Positions 42,343 to 51,525 of a DNA stretch of 64,000 bases are shown here, one piece after another. The stretch covers positions 310,001 to 374,000 of the forward strand of contig OZ244866.1 in the NCBI GenBank assembly GCA_965221185.1. Direction: 5' to 3'. Below the pieces are notes generated by a model. The model ran no database searches. It was not told the DNA's origin and saw nothing but the letters and a program-made list of their open reading frames with translations. Numbering within the stretch: position 1 is the stretch's first letter; each line of letters opens with the position of its first letter. The stretch comes from Aldehydirespirator sp965221185 (GTDB taxonomy: Bacteria; Actinomycetota; Acidimicrobiia; Acidimicrobiales; Aldehydirespiratoraceae). A program made the translations under genes and the position numbers.

Positions 42343-42696
42343 GTGGGAACCTTCAACACGACTGTGAGGCTCGACAGCATCGACGGTGAACGGTCGTTGG
42401 AGGTCGATGCGATGGTGGACACCGGGGCCAGCTACACGATCGTGCCCGCCAAGCTTCTGAGAAGGTTGGGAGTGGAGCCGATCGACTCGATCCGCCTCTC
42501 ACTGGCCGACGGACGCCCCGTCGAGTACGACATGGGTCAAGCGGTGGCCACCGTCGACCAGCGCACCGTGCCGACCCTGGTGGTCTTCGGAGAGGACGAC
42601 GCCTGCCCGCTTCTGGGGGCCTACACACTGGAGGGGCTTCGGCTTGCCGTGGATCCAGTGCACCAGCGGTTGGTCCAGGCCACCGGCTTCGCATAG
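42343..42696 (+). CDS. retropepsin-like aspartyl protease domain protein
   Basis: 117 residues. The active-site motif DAMVDTGASYTIVP (about residues 24-37) has the intact D-T-G of single-domain, dimer-forming aspartic proteases. The second half has GEDDACPLLGAYTLEGLRL, the counterpart of the LG-x-x-x-L segment. Related genes in actinobacteria, cyanobacteria and others are short and of unknown substrate. It is paired in the window with a degraded relative at 39768. Confidence 0.85.
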   Translation: MGTFNTTVRLDSIDGERSLEVDAMVDTGASYTIVPAKLLRRLGVEPIDSIRLSLADGRPVEYDMGQAVATVDQRTVPTLVVFGEDDACPLLGAYTLEGLRLAVDPVHQRLVQATGFA

Positions 42697-42707
42697 CACC
42701 ACAGCCC

Positions 42708-43931
42708 TTAGGCGGCGTTGTCGTAGACCGCCTTCTCGAAGTCAAGGAACCCAACCACCGAAGTGGGATCGGCGAATGGGAAGATCTGGGTGGCCCAGAA
42801 GCCGCCCACTCCGTTGGCTCGGTCGATCCAGTAGTACAGGTTGGCCAGCCCCGCCCATGCCAGCGCGCCGGCAGGCCGACCGGTGGGGGCGTCCTCTTCG
42901 TTGATCATGAAGGAGAGCGCCCAAGTCTTCGGCATTCCTGGGAAGAACTCGGCGTCGTTGGACAGGCGCGGGTTCGACACGGGAAGAACGGTCTTGGCCA
43001 CCTCGGTGGCGCCGACGCCGGGCAGCATCTTGATGAACATGCCCTTGGGCAGGTGGTTTCGCGACGCCATCTCGACGGTCTCGGGCTTGAGGATCTGCTC
43101 GTCGTTGGGGCCGGCTCCGTCGTTGAGCCACATGCGGATGAACTTCGCGTAGTCCTCCACCGTGCCGTAGAGGCCGTGGCCGGCCATGTGAACCTCCGGG
43201 TCGGGCGGCAGCTCCACCCCGGGCAGCGGAATCAGCGACCCGTCGGCGTCCTCGCGTGCGTGGATCGTCGCCAGGCGCTCACGCATCGACGGAGTCATCG
43301 AGAAAGCAGTCGAGTCCATGCCCAGCGGGCCCAGCACCCGCTCCTCGAGCACCTCGCCCAGCCGCTTGCCGGTGATGCCCTCCACCACCTGACCGGCCCA
43401 GTCGATGTTGGAGCCGTAATCCCACCGCTCGCCCGGGTCGAAGAGCAGGGGCGTCTCGATGGAGGCGTAGGAGGCATCAACCACCCACGGCTGACCCTGC
43501 TCGTTGGCCAACCTGGTGTAAGTCTCGTTGAAGAAGTCGTATGAGAGCCCCGCAGTGTGGGTGAGTAGGTGGCGCGTCGTGATGTCGCTCCTGGGCGGGC
43601 GCAGTCGGGGTGATCCATCGTCGTCGAACCCCTCGATCACACCGAGCCCACCGATTCTCGGTACGTACTCCTTCGCCGGGGCGTCCAGGTCTAGATCGCC
43701 CTGTTCGACCAGCTGCAGGCAGGCGGTGCCGCCGATGGCCTTGGTGGTCGAGAAGATCGCACACACCGTGTCGGTGGTGAAGGAGTCGCCCCCGAGAACG
43801 CGCTCGCCCCTGGCGCCCTTGTAGATGACGCCGTTGCGGTCGGTGGCAACCGCGGCAACGCCGGGGACGCGCGGCGATCCCGACACAACGCCGTCCAATA
43901 CCGCATCCGCAGCCGAACTGAGTTCACCCAT
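42708..43931 (-). CDS. serine hydrolase, beta-lactamase/esterase EstB type
   Basis: 407 residues from ATG 43931. The SxxK motif is FSTTKAIGG (about residue 61), the YxN motif WDYGSNIDWAG (about 169), and GHGLYGTVEDYAKF marks the late active-site region. No signal peptide, so a cytoplasmic esterase is more likely than a true beta-lactamase. It lies in the minus-strand run ligA-ligB-SDR-hydrolase and might release an aromatic acid from an ester; that role is inference. The frame runs upstream to 44501 antisense to the SDR gene and is rejected there. Confidence 0.88.
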   Translation of the reverse strand: MGELSSAADAVLDGVVSGSPRVPGVAAVATDRNGVIYKGARGERVLGGDSFTTDTVCAIFSTTKAIGGTACLQLVEQGDLDLDAPAKEYVPRIGGLGVIEGFDDDGSPRLRPPRSDITTRHLLTHTAGLSYDFFNETYTRLANEQGQPWVVDASYASIETPLLFDPGERWDYGSNIDWAGQVVEGITGKRLGEVLEERVLGPLGMDSTAFSMTPSMRERLATIHAREDADGSLIPLPGVELPPDPEVHMAGHGLYGTVEDYAKFIRMWLNDGAGPNDEQILKPETVEMASRNHLPKGMFIKMLPGVGATEVAKTVLPVSNPRLSNDAEFFPGMPKTWALSFMINEEDAPTGRPAGALAWAGLANLYYWIDRANGVGGFWATQIFPFADPTSVVGFLDFEKAVYDNAA

Positions 43932-44074
43932 CACATCTCTCCTGTCTCTGATAGCCAGATGTGAGGCTGAACTCTCCCACCATGTGCGCCTGCCCGTCCA
44001 CTCGCCGGCCAGCCCGCACCCCGGCGGGGTCTCCGGCGTCGTAGACGCTCGACGGCTTGGAAGAGCGGCGGGGG

Positions 44075-44839
44075 TCAGCCTCCGCCGAAGGTCACGCCCA
44101 TCTGCGTGATCCAGGCGTCGTAGTTGCTGCCCCGGTCGGCCCACATCTGTGCCACTGCCGGTCGGGGAAGGATCATGAGCGTCTCGGCGGCGAGGCCGTC
44201 GATGACCGCGTCCATGCACTCTTCGACGGTAAGCATCGGCACGATCTCGACGCGTTCGGTGGCGCCGGGCGGCAGCCGGAAGCCGGGGGTGGCCACCGCG
44301 GTGGGGCACAGGGTCGAGATGCCGATCCCCTTGGGCTTGAGGTTGATGCCGCACCACTCGGCGAAGCCGAAAGCGGCGTGCTTGGTGGTGACGTAAGGCA
44401 TCGGCGTGGGCCCTGAAATAAGCCCGGCCGCGGAGATGGTGTTGAGGAGGTACCCGCCTCCCTGGGCCAACATGTCGGGAACGACCTCTCGGGCGGCCCA
44501 CACATGGGCCATCACATGCACATTGAACATGTCGAGCATCTGGTCGGTGGGTGTGTCGAGGCCCGTGCCGGCCGCGTAGCCCGCGTTGGAGCAGAACAGG
44601 TCGATGCCACCGAGATGGCTCTTGGCCTCCGCTGCCAGGGAAACGACTTGGTCCTCCTTGCCGACATCACAGCGCACGGCCAGGCCGCCGACCTCTGCCG
44701 CGATCCGCTCGGCCCCGTCGAAGTCGATGTCGGCCACGACGATGCCCGCGGCGCCCAACTGGTTGAACCGGATGCACATGCCTTCGCCGAGGCCGGAAGC
44801 GCCCCCGGTCACCACGATCCGCTGTCCGCTCACATCCAC
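44075..44839 (-). CDS. short-chain dehydrogenase/reductase
   Basis: 254 residues. NAD(P)-binding VVTGGASGLGEG (about residues 9-20), NAG in CSNAGYAAG (about 87), catalytic serine in NTISAAGL (about 139) and Tyr-Lys in PYVTTKHAAF (about 153). The substrate is not known. It lies 33 bp after ligB on the same strand and has a Shine-Dalgarno AAGGAGG, so it is probably in the ligAB operon. Confidence 0.9.
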   Translation of the reverse strand: MDVSGQRIVVTGGASGLGEGMCIRFNQLGAAGIVVADIDFDGAERIAAEVGGLAVRCDVGKEDQVVSLAAEAKSHLGGIDLFCSNAGYAAGTGLDTPTDQMLDMFNVHVMAHVWAAREVVPDMLAQGGGYLLNTISAAGLISGPTPMPYVTTKHAAFGFAEWCGINLKPKGIGISTLCPTAVATPGFRLPPGATERVEIVPMLTVEECMDAVIDGLAAETLMILPRPAVAQMWADRGSNYDAWITQMGVTFGGG

Positions 44840-44872
44840 TCGAGGCCTCCTTGTGTCCGGGTCGCAGCGCAG

Positions 44873-45712
44873 TCAGGCGTTCTCGATGATCAGCAGGCCG
44901 TTGCTGGTGTTGGACGTGGGGACGTGGTGCATGCGGTACACCTCGCGCACCTCGTTGTCGAGGGCGCCCCGCATCACCAGCCACATCACCAGCTCCACAC
45001 CCTCTGCGCCCGCCTCGCGTATGTACGTTGTGTGGTCCACCCCGGCCTGGCGGGCCGGGTCCGCGATGAGGCACTCGATGAAGGCCTCGTCGAAGTCGAG
45101 GTTCAGCAGCCCAGCACGCTCTCCCTGAAGCTGGTGCGACATCCCGCCGGTGCCCAGCACGGCCACCCGCTCGTCGCCGGGGTAGGCCTCGATGGCCCGG
45201 CGCAGGGCCTTGCCGAGCTGCCAGCAGCGGTGCCCGGTGGGCGGGGGGTACTGGATCACGTTGACGCAGAGCGGGATCACCCGGCACGGCCACGCCTCGG
45301 GCTGCCCGAACAGCACCGACAGCGGGACGGTGCAACCGTGGTCGACGGGCATCTCGTTGGCGATGGCGATGTCGAATTCGTCGAGGATGAGCGACTCGGC
45401 CAGGTGCCAGGCCAGCTCCGGGTGCCCGGGCACGGCGGGCACCCGGCGGGGCCCGTAACCCTCGTCGGCGGGCGGGAAGCTGGCGGCCACGCCCAGCGCG
45501 AACGTGGGCACCAACTGCAGCGAGAAAGCGGAGGCGTGGTCGTTGTAGACCACCACGCACACATCGGGGCGAGACTCGGCCATCCAGCGCCGGGCCGGCT
45601 CGATCTTGGCGAAGTACGGCGCCCAGTAGGGCTCAGCTTGCTTGCCGCCGTCGACGGCGGCGCCCACGGCGGGCACGTGCGAGGTACCGATCCCCGCGAC
45701 GATCTCGGCCAT
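44873..45712 (-). CDS. ligB: protocatechuate 4,5-dioxygenase, beta (catalytic) subunit
   Basis: 279 residues, class III extradiol dioxygenase. His12 in GIGTSHVPAVG and His59 in VVVYNDHASAF are the expected Fe(II) ligands, with the glutamate ligand in AEGVELVMWLVM; GTGGMSHQLQGE carries the active-site histidine. With LigA it opens the protocatechuate ring between carbons 4 and 5 to 4-carboxy-2-hydroxymuconate semialdehyde. Gallate may also be a substrate. Follows ligA by 27 bp. Confidence 0.93.
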   Translation of the reverse strand: MAEIVAGIGTSHVPAVGAAVDGGKQAEPYWAPYFAKIEPARRWMAESRPDVCVVVYNDHASAFSLQLVPTFALGVAASFPPADEGYGPRRVPAVPGHPELAWHLAESLILDEFDIAIANEMPVDHGCTVPLSVLFGQPEAWPCRVIPLCVNVIQYPPPTGHRCWQLGKALRRAIEAYPGDERVAVLGTGGMSHQLQGERAGLLNLDFDEAFIECLIADPARQAGVDHTTYIREAGAEGVELVMWLVMRGALDNEVREVYRMHHVPTSNTSNGLLIIENA

Positions 45713-45739
45713 CAGCGCGCTGTCTGGATGCCGCGGGCC

Positions 45740-46150
45740 TCAGCCATCAGCGCCCAACCAGTCGGTGAGCGAGCGGTTGCCTTCGATGGGGCGGCCGCCG
45801 TCGACCATCATCTGCGCGAACTCCTCGCCGGTGACTCCGGACATCATGCCGCCTAGCTGCTGCATGTCGAGGCCGTCGAAGGCCGCGAGCTTGAAGGTGT
45901 AATAGATGTTGCCTCCCAGGCGCAGCATCTGAACCCAGTCGCGCTCGAGCACGGCCCGGCGCTGCCCCGGGGTGAGCTCGTAGCCGCCCAAGTAGCCCCC
46001 GGGGTCGGTACGGAAGGCGTCGCGGTTGGCCGGCTCGTTCAGCGACATGCAGAACATGTTCAGGGCGTAGCCCTTGCGGCAGTGCTCGCCGTCGAGCACA
46101 TAGGTGCCCGGCACGTCGTGGTAGTCGCGGGCCGCGTGTGCGCCAGCCAT
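45740..46150 (-). CDS. ligA: protocatechuate 4,5-dioxygenase, alpha subunit
   Basis: 136 residues from ATG 46150. DVPGTYVLDGEHCRKGYALN (about residues 12-31) and MFCMSLNEPANRDAF are typical of LigA, the small subunit that forms the lid of the LigB active site. The frame reaches upstream to 46276, but the family-like sequence starts at the chosen ATG. First gene of the minus-strand lig run. It is divergent from ligJ, with a 118-bp shared control region (46151-46268). Confidence 0.93.
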   Translation of the reverse strand: MAGAHAARDYHDVPGTYVLDGEHCRKGYALNMFCMSLNEPANRDAFRTDPGGYLGGYELTPGQRRAVLERDWVQMLRLGGNIYYTFKLAAFDGLDMQQLGGMMSGVTGEEFAQMMVDGGRPIEGNRSLTDWLGADG

Positions 46151-46268
46151 GCAGTCCTCTCGATCGGCGCTCGCAGGGTAGTGCAGCGACCCGCCGTGCC
46201 GACGAGCGCCTCGGCCGTTGTCGGAGCGATCCGTAGTATGCCTTGGTCGCACTTGCGGGGAGGACGCC

Positions 46269-47276
46269 GTGATCATCGACTGCCACGGCCACTACACCAC
46301 CACCCCGCGTGCGGTGGGGGAGTGGCGCGAGGCCCAGAAGGCGGCAGTGACCTCCGATCCAAACCATGTCGGGTCCAAGGGCGAGATTCTGGTCAGCGAC
46401 GATGAGATCCGCGAGAGCCTGGAGGGTGCCCAGCTCGCCTTCCAGCGCGACCGGGGCACCGACCTGACCATCTTCTCTCCCCGCGCCAGCTGGATGGGCC
46501 ACCACATCGGCAACGAGCACACATCCGAGTTCTGGTCCCAGCACCAGAACGAGCTGATCCGGCGAGTGTGCGACTTGTACCCCTCCAACTTCGCCCCGGT
46601 CGCCCAACTGCCGCAGTCTCCGGGCGCACCCGTCGACGCCTCAGTGCGAGAACTGCGGCGCTGCACCGAGGAGATGGGCTTCGTTGGATGCAACGTCAAT
46701 CCCGACCCCAGCGGCGGACACTGGAGCGGGCCGCCGTTGTGGGACCGGTACTGGTGGCCGCTGTGGGAGGCGATGTGCGAGCTCGACGTGCCCGCCATGA
46801 TCCATGTGAGCGCGTCGTGCAACGAGAACTTCCACACCACTGGTTCGCACTACCTGGGCGCCGACACGACCGCCTTCATGCAGGCCCTGACCTCCGGGTT
46901 CCTGGCCGACTTCGCGGGGTTGCGCTGGGTGATCCCCCACGGCGGGGGAGCGGTGCCCTATCACTGGGGTCGGTTTGTGGGCATGGCCCAGGACTCCGGC
47001 TGGGACTTCGACGGGCTGCTGGAGCACATCTGGTTCGACACCTGCGTGTACCACCAGCGCGGCATCGATCTGCTCGTCGACGTGGTGCCCGCGGACAACA
47101 TCCTGTTCGCATCGGAGATGGTGGGCGCGGTGCGCGGCATCGATCCCACCACCGGCCACCACTACGACGACACCCGGCGCTACATCGACAAAGCGGCCCT
47201 CGACGACAAGGCTCGGGCCAAGATCTTCGAGGGCAACGCCCGGCAGGTCTATCCCCGACTGGAGGTTCAGCAATGA
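46269..47276 (+). CDS. ligJ: 4-oxalomesaconate hydratase
   Basis: 335 residues, amidohydrolase superfamily. It begins IIDCHGHYTTTP with the metal-binding H-x-H. Further ligands and family signatures are IFSPRASWMGHHIG, NPDPSGGHW, MIHVSASCNENFHTTG, PHGGGAVPYHWGRF and ASEMVGAVRGIDP; all follow LigJ of the protocatechuate pathway closely. It hydrates 4-oxalomesaconate to 4-carboxy-4-hydroxy-2-oxoadipate. GTG 46269 follows a strong Shine-Dalgarno (GGGGAGG). The stop overlaps the ligK start. Confidence 0.93.
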   Translation: MIIDCHGHYTTTPRAVGEWREAQKAAVTSDPNHVGSKGEILVSDDEIRESLEGAQLAFQRDRGTDLTIFSPRASWMGHHIGNEHTSEFWSQHQNELIRRVCDLYPSNFAPVAQLPQSPGAPVDASVRELRRCTEEMGFVGCNVNPDPSGGHWSGPPLWDRYWWPLWEAMCELDVPAMIHVSASCNENFHTTGSHYLGADTTAFMQALTSGFLADFAGLRWVIPHGGGAVPYHWGRFVGMAQDSGWDFDGLLEHIWFDTCVYHQRGIDLLVDVVPADNILFASEMVGAVRGIDPTTGHHYDDTRRYIDKAALDDKARAKIFEGNARQVYPRLEVQQ

Positions 47277-47983
47277 GTAGCCGCGGCCGCCCGGTGGTGG
47301 TGCGCACCGTGCAACGCCCCGAACCGTCGATCGTCGACGCCCTGGCTTCGATGGGTTCGGCCACCGTGCACGAGTCCATTGGCCGGCGGGGCTTCCTCGG
47401 TCCCGACATCCGTCCCATCCAGACCGGCGCCCGCATAGCGGGCTCGGCGGTGACCGCGCTGTGCCATCCCGGCGACAATCTGATGATCCACGCGGCGGTC
47501 GAGACCTGCCAGCCCGGCGACGTCCTCGTCGTGGCTGTGACCGCGCCCTCGACGCACGGCTTCTTCGGGGACCTGTTGGCCACGTCGCTTCAGGCTCTGG
47601 GAGTGCGGGGCCTGGTGATGGACGCGGGCGTGCGCGACACTGCCGAGCTGCGGGCCATGGGCTTCGCGGCGTGGAGCCGCCATGTTTCCTGCCAGGGCAC
47701 GGTCAAGGCCACACCGGGCTCGGTGAACGTGCCGGTCGTGATCGGCGGACAGACCGTCAGCCCGGGCGACGTCGTGTGCGCCGATGACGACGGCGTGGTC
47801 GTGGTGGCCGGCTCGGAGGCAGCCTGGGCGCTGGATATGTCCCGCCGGCGGCTGGCCAACGAGGAGGACGCCCGGGTCCGGCTCGCTGACGGCGAGCTGG
47901 GTCTGGACATGCACGGCCTGCGCCAGAAGCTCGTCGAGATGGGCGTCGACTGGGTGGACACCCTCGACGATCCGACCGCCTAG
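47273..47983 (+). CDS. ligK: 4-carboxy-4-hydroxy-2-oxoadipate aldolase
   Basis: 236 residues, RraA-like class II aldolase. The family motif GLVMDAGVRDTAELRAMG (about 122-139) carries the Arg and Asp that bind substrate and metal. It splits 4-carboxy-4-hydroxy-2-oxoadipate to pyruvate and oxaloacetate, and such enzymes also decarboxylate oxaloacetate. ATG 47273 overlaps the ligJ stop (ATGA), so translation is coupled. Confidence 0.92.
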   Translation: MSSRGRPVVVRTVQRPEPSIVDALASMGSATVHESIGRRGFLGPDIRPIQTGARIAGSAVTALCHPGDNLMIHAAVETCQPGDVLVVAVTAPSTHGFFGDLLATSLQALGVRGLVMDAGVRDTAELRAMGFAAWSRHVSCQGTVKATPGSVNVPVVIGGQTVSPGDVVCADDDGVVVVAGSEAAWALDMSRRRLANEEDARVRLADGELGLDMHGLRQKLVEMGVDWVDTLDDPTA

Positions 47984-48053
47984 GGCCGTGTCCGGCCAGG
48001 CCGGGGTCTAGCCTCGCCCGGATGCGCATGGGAACCAGAATGGAGGACCGGTC

Positions 48054-48998
48054 GTGAGGGTGGTGCTGGCCGGCGAGGGCGCCATCGCGCGGCGCCATCT
48101 GGCCGCCGTGGGCCGCATCAACGGAGTGGAGATCGTCTCGCTGGCCGGAGGCATCGAGAACGACACCGCGGTGCTGGCAGCCGAGCACGGGATCGGCCAC
48201 TGGTCGCTGGAGCTCGGCGAGTGTCTGGCCCAGCCCGGCATCGAGGCCGCCATCCTGGCCACTCCCACGCATCTGCATGCCGCGCAGGCCATTGAGGCGC
48301 TCTGGGCCGGCCGCCACGTGCTGGTGGAGATTCCCATGGCCGACAACCTTGCCGACGCGGTGGAGCTGGCCGATGTCGCGCTGGAGTCCGGGCTCGTGGC
48401 GATGGTGTGCCACACCCGGCGCTTCAACCCGTCGCACCAGTGGATGCGGCAGCGGTTCGCCTCGGGCGAGCTGCAGTTGCAGCACCTCGTGGCCCAGACC
48501 TACTTCTTCCGGCGCACCAACACCAACGCCCTGGGCCGGCCCCGCACATGGACCGACCATCTCCTGTGGCACCACGCCTGCCACACCGTGGACCTCTTCC
48601 AGCACCAGACCGGCGAGACCGCGGAGAGGGTGTCGGCCGTGCAGGGGCCGCCCCACCCCGAGCTGGGCATCGCCATGGACATGTCCGTCTCGATGACTGC
48701 GCCGTCGGGGGCGGTGTGCTCCCTGGCACTGTCGTTCAACAATGACGGCCCATTCGGCACCGACTTCCGCTACGTCTGCGACAAGGGCACCTTCGTGGCC
48801 CGATACGACGACCTGGTCGACGGCCGCGACACTCCGATCGACGTGTCCGCCGGGCACATGTCCAATGACGGGATCGAGCTGCAGGACCGCGAGTTCTTCG
48901 CGTCGATACGGGAGGGACGCGAGCCCGAATCGTCAGTGCGCAGCGGCCTCGAAGCGATGCGAACCCTGCACCGCCTGGAGCAAGCCCTGGCCCAGTGA
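48054..48998 (+). CDS. ligC: 4-carboxy-2-hydroxymuconate-6-semialdehyde dehydrogenase
   Basis: 314 residues, Gfo/Idh/MocA family. Dinucleotide-binding start VVLAGEGAIARRHL, then ATPTHLHAAQAIEA, LVEIPMADN and the LigC-specific stretch TYFFRRTNTNALGRPRTW and DHLLWHHACHTVDLF. It oxidises the ring-cleavage product to 2-pyrone-4,6-dicarboxylate with NADP+. A GGAGG lies 8 nt before the GTG. Third gene of ligJKC. Confidence 0.93.
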   Translation: MRVVLAGEGAIARRHLAAVGRINGVEIVSLAGGIENDTAVLAAEHGIGHWSLELGECLAQPGIEAAILATPTHLHAAQAIEALWAGRHVLVEIPMADNLADAVELADVALESGLVAMVCHTRRFNPSHQWMRQRFASGELQLQHLVAQTYFFRRTNTNALGRPRTWTDHLLWHHACHTVDLFQHQTGETAERVSAVQGPPHPELGIAMDMSVSMTAPSGAVCSLALSFNNDGPFGTDFRYVCDKGTFVARYDDLVDGRDTPIDVSAGHMSNDGIELQDREFFASIREGREPESSVRSGLEAMRTLHRLEQALAQ

Positions 48999-49014
48999 CG
49001 CCCGCGGGAGGGGA

Positions 49015-49884
49015 TCAGGCGAAGTCGTAGAGGCGCTGCGGGTTCTTGACCAGGATCCGGTTGCGGTCGGCCTCGTCGGGGGCGAAGGAGGCCAGTAGGT
49101 CCACCAGGTCGCCGTCGTCGGGCATGTGGCTCACGTTGGGGTGGGGCCAGTCGGTGCCCCACAGGACCCGGTCGCCCGCCGCGGCGATCAGCGCCCGGGC
49201 CAGCGGCGCCACGTCGTCATAAGGTGGGCGCCCTCCGTCGGTGAGCCGCTCCGCGCCCGAGATCTTCACCCAGGCCCTCTCGTGGTCCATCAGATCCAGC
49301 AGCGCGGCGAAGGGTGGCTGCCCGAGGTCTGCAGCTGCGGGGACGCGAGCCATATGGTCGATGATGAACGGGCACGGCAGGCCGAGCAGCACCCCGGCGA
49401 AGTCGGGCAGGTCGGCCGCGTCGAGGTGCACCACCATGTGCCAGCCCCGCGGCGCCACCCTCCGAGCCGTGCGCTCGAAGGCTCCGAGGTCCCCGCCTCC
49501 GAGGTGCCTGACAAAGTTGAATCGGGCGCCCCGCACGCCGGCGTCATGCAGGCGGTCGAGTTCCGCGTCGGGGCAGGACTCGTCGATCATGGCCACGCCG
49601 GCGTACCTTCCAAGCGATCGCTGGAGGGCGTCGACCATGGCCGAGTTGTCGGTTCCGTGGCAGCTCGCCTGCACCAGCACGGCCCGACTCAGCCCCAGGC
49701 GCTCGTGGAGCGCTGCGAGTTCCTCGGCGCCCGCGTCGGGCGGCGTGTACGAGCGGCCAGCAGCGAACGGGAAACGGCTCGCGGGGCCGAACACATGGCA
49801 GTGGGCGTCGCAGGCACCCGGCGGCGGGGTGAACATCGTGGGAGGGTGCGGATCCGGATGGGGCGGCGGGATGGTCGCCTGCAT
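49015..49884 (-). CDS. ligI: 2-pyrone-4,6-dicarboxylate hydrolase
   Basis: 289 residues, amidohydrolase superfamily. CDAHCHVFGPASRFPF carries the H-x-H, LVQASCHGTDNSAMVDAL and RFNFVRHLGG follow, IIDHMARV has a His, and WGTDWPHPN carries the catalytic Asp; this is the LigI pattern. It opens 2-pyrone-4,6-dicarboxylate to 4-oxalomesaconate. The ATG at 49884 lies only 22 bp from the end of an insertion sequence that separates it from ligU, its probable former operon partner. Confidence 0.93.
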   Translation of the reverse strand: MQATIPPPHPDPHPPTMFTPPPGACDAHCHVFGPASRFPFAAGRSYTPPDAGAEELAALHERLGLSRAVLVQASCHGTDNSAMVDALQRSLGRYAGVAMIDESCPDAELDRLHDAGVRGARFNFVRHLGGGDLGAFERTARRVAPRGWHMVVHLDAADLPDFAGVLLGLPCPFIIDHMARVPAAADLGQPPFAALLDLMDHERAWVKISGAERLTDGGRPPYDDVAPLARALIAAAGDRVLWGTDWPHPNVSHMPDDGDLVDLLASFAPDEADRNRILVKNPQRLYDFA

Positions 49885-49906
49885 TTCTATCCGCTCGGCC
49901 TCTTAG

Positions 49907-51524
49907 CCCGGATCCACCGGCGCAGTGGGGCCTGTGGGGTTGGCGCGTCCACCAGAAAGGCCTCCTGACGTGGGAGAATGCTGTTGATAACGACAGTTAT
50001 TCCGGCCACGTGAGGAGGCACTTCCTGTGAGGAGCATATCTGGTGGGATCGACGGGTTGGGGGCGGTCTTTGACGACGGGTCTTTGGTGGCCGATGCGGG
50101 GCTGTTGGTGGCGGGCACGCTGATGTCGCGGCTGGGGCTGGAGGCGCTCATCGACGAGGCGGTGCGCCCGCCGGGGGCGGGCCGCGGCTCGGGGGCCAAG
50201 GCGCTGAGCGTGGTGGCGTCGATGCTTGTGGGCGGTTCGTTCATCGACGACGCGGAGCGGCTGCGGGCGGGCTCGGCGCAGGCGGTGCTGCCGTTTCGTG
50301 TGTTGGCGCCGTCCACTTTGGGGACTTGGCTGCGGTCGTTCGCGTGGGGCCATGTGCGCCAGCTCGACCGCGCGCAGGAGCTGGCGCTTCAGCGGGCGTG
50401 GTCTGTGGGCGCGGCCCCGGCCGCAGCGGAGATGACGGTGGACGTGGACTCCACAATCTGTGAGGTGCACGGCCACAGCAAAGGCGGCGCCGCCTACGGC
50501 CACACAGCCGTGCTGGGCTATCACCCGCTGGCCGCGGTCAGAGACGACACCGGCGAGATCATCCACACCCGGATGCGGTCGGGATCCTCCCAGCGCGGCT
50601 CGGAGCGCTTCATCGTCGAGACGCTGGCGCGCCTGGGCCGCCTGGCGCCGGGCGCGGCGCTCACGGTGCGCGCCGACGCGGGGTTCTTCAGCTACGACAT
50701 CATCGACGCCGTCGAGGCCCGCGGCGCGTCCTACTCGATCACGATCCCCCACAACGCCAAGGTCAAAGCAGCCATCGAAGCCATCGAGGAGAAGGCCTGG
50801 AAGCCGATCGCCTACACCGCGGGCGGGGCGGCACAGGTCGCTGAGTGCACCATCGACACCGGCCGCCGCGACGACAAGGGCCCCCGCCGCCTGCGCCTGG
50901 TCGTGCGCCGCACCCGCCTCGAAGGCACCCAGGCGAAGCTGTGGCCCGACTGGAGACACCACTGCTTCACAACTGACAGAGCCGACCTCGACACCTGTGC
51001 CGCCGACGCCTACCACCGAGCCCACGCCCGAGTCGAGCTCGCCATCAAAGACCTCAAGAACAACGGCCTCAGACACTGCCCGTCGGGACAATTCACCGCC
51101 AACGCCGCCTGGCTGGCCTGCGCCGCCCTCGCGCACAACATCGCCCGCTGGACAGCCCGCATCGGACGCGCCCAGCACCCCCGACAGCTCACCGCCGCCG
51201 CCGGCGTGCGCAACCGGCTCCTCAACATCCCCGGCCGCATCGTCAACCACAGCCGCCGACACAGGCTGCGCCTGCCCGCGAACTGGCCCTGGCAGAACGC
51301 CTTCACACGCGCCCTAAGACACATCCGCAACCTCCCCCAGCTCATCTGACCCGCCGCCCCGCGCCCGGCGCCGCGCACAACCACCCCAAAACGCCACCAA
51401 CCCGCCCAGCGCCCCCGCCCCTGAACCAACACGCCCCAACAGCCGCCCGCCCCGCCTGAGCCACCAGCCCGCCACCAACCAACCCGACACCGGCCCCCAC
51501 ACCAACCCCACCGGTGGATCCAGG
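49907..51524 (+). mobile_element. IS1380-family insertion sequence, copy 1
   Basis: 1618 bp bounded by imperfect 14-bp terminal inverted repeats (CCCGGATCCACCGG on the left, CCTGGATCCACCGG on the right, inverted). Five-bp direct repeats CTTAG flank it (49902-49906 and 51525-51529). One transposase gene on the plus strand. The insertion lies between ligU and ligI; the right-hand duplication contains the ligU stop codon. Confidence 0.93.
50027..51349 (+). CDS. IS1380-family transposase, copy 1
   Basis: 440 residues, complete. The DDE residues fit TVDVDSTICEVHG (first Asp, about residue 140), TVRADAGFFSYD (second Asp, about 213) and ARVELAIKDLKNNG (Glu, about 335). Conserved HSKGGAAYGHTAVLGYHPL follows the first Asp. 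No frameshift or stop, so it may be active. It shares the same length and an estimated 80% or more identity with the copy at 54139. Confidence 0.94.
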   Translation: MRSISGGIDGLGAVFDDGSLVADAGLLVAGTLMSRLGLEALIDEAVRPPGAGRGSGAKALSVVASMLVGGSFIDDAERLRAGSAQAVLPFRVLAPSTLGTWLRSFAWGHVRQLDRAQELALQRAWSVGAAPAAAEMTVDVDSTICEVHGHSKGGAAYGHTAVLGYHPLAAVRDDTGEIIHTRMRSGSSQRGSERFIVETLARLGRLAPGAALTVRADAGFFSYDIIDAVEARGASYSITIPHNAKVKAAIEAIEEKAWKPIAYTAGGAAQVAECTIDTGRRDDKGPRRLRLVVRRTRLEGTQAKLWPDWRHHCFTTDRADLDTCAADAYHRAHARVELAIKDLKNNGLRHCPSGQFTANAAWLACAALAHNIARWTARIGRAQHPRQLTAAAGVRNRLLNIPGRIVNHSRRHRLRLPANWPWQNAFTRALRHIRNLPQLI

Positions 51525-51525
51525 C

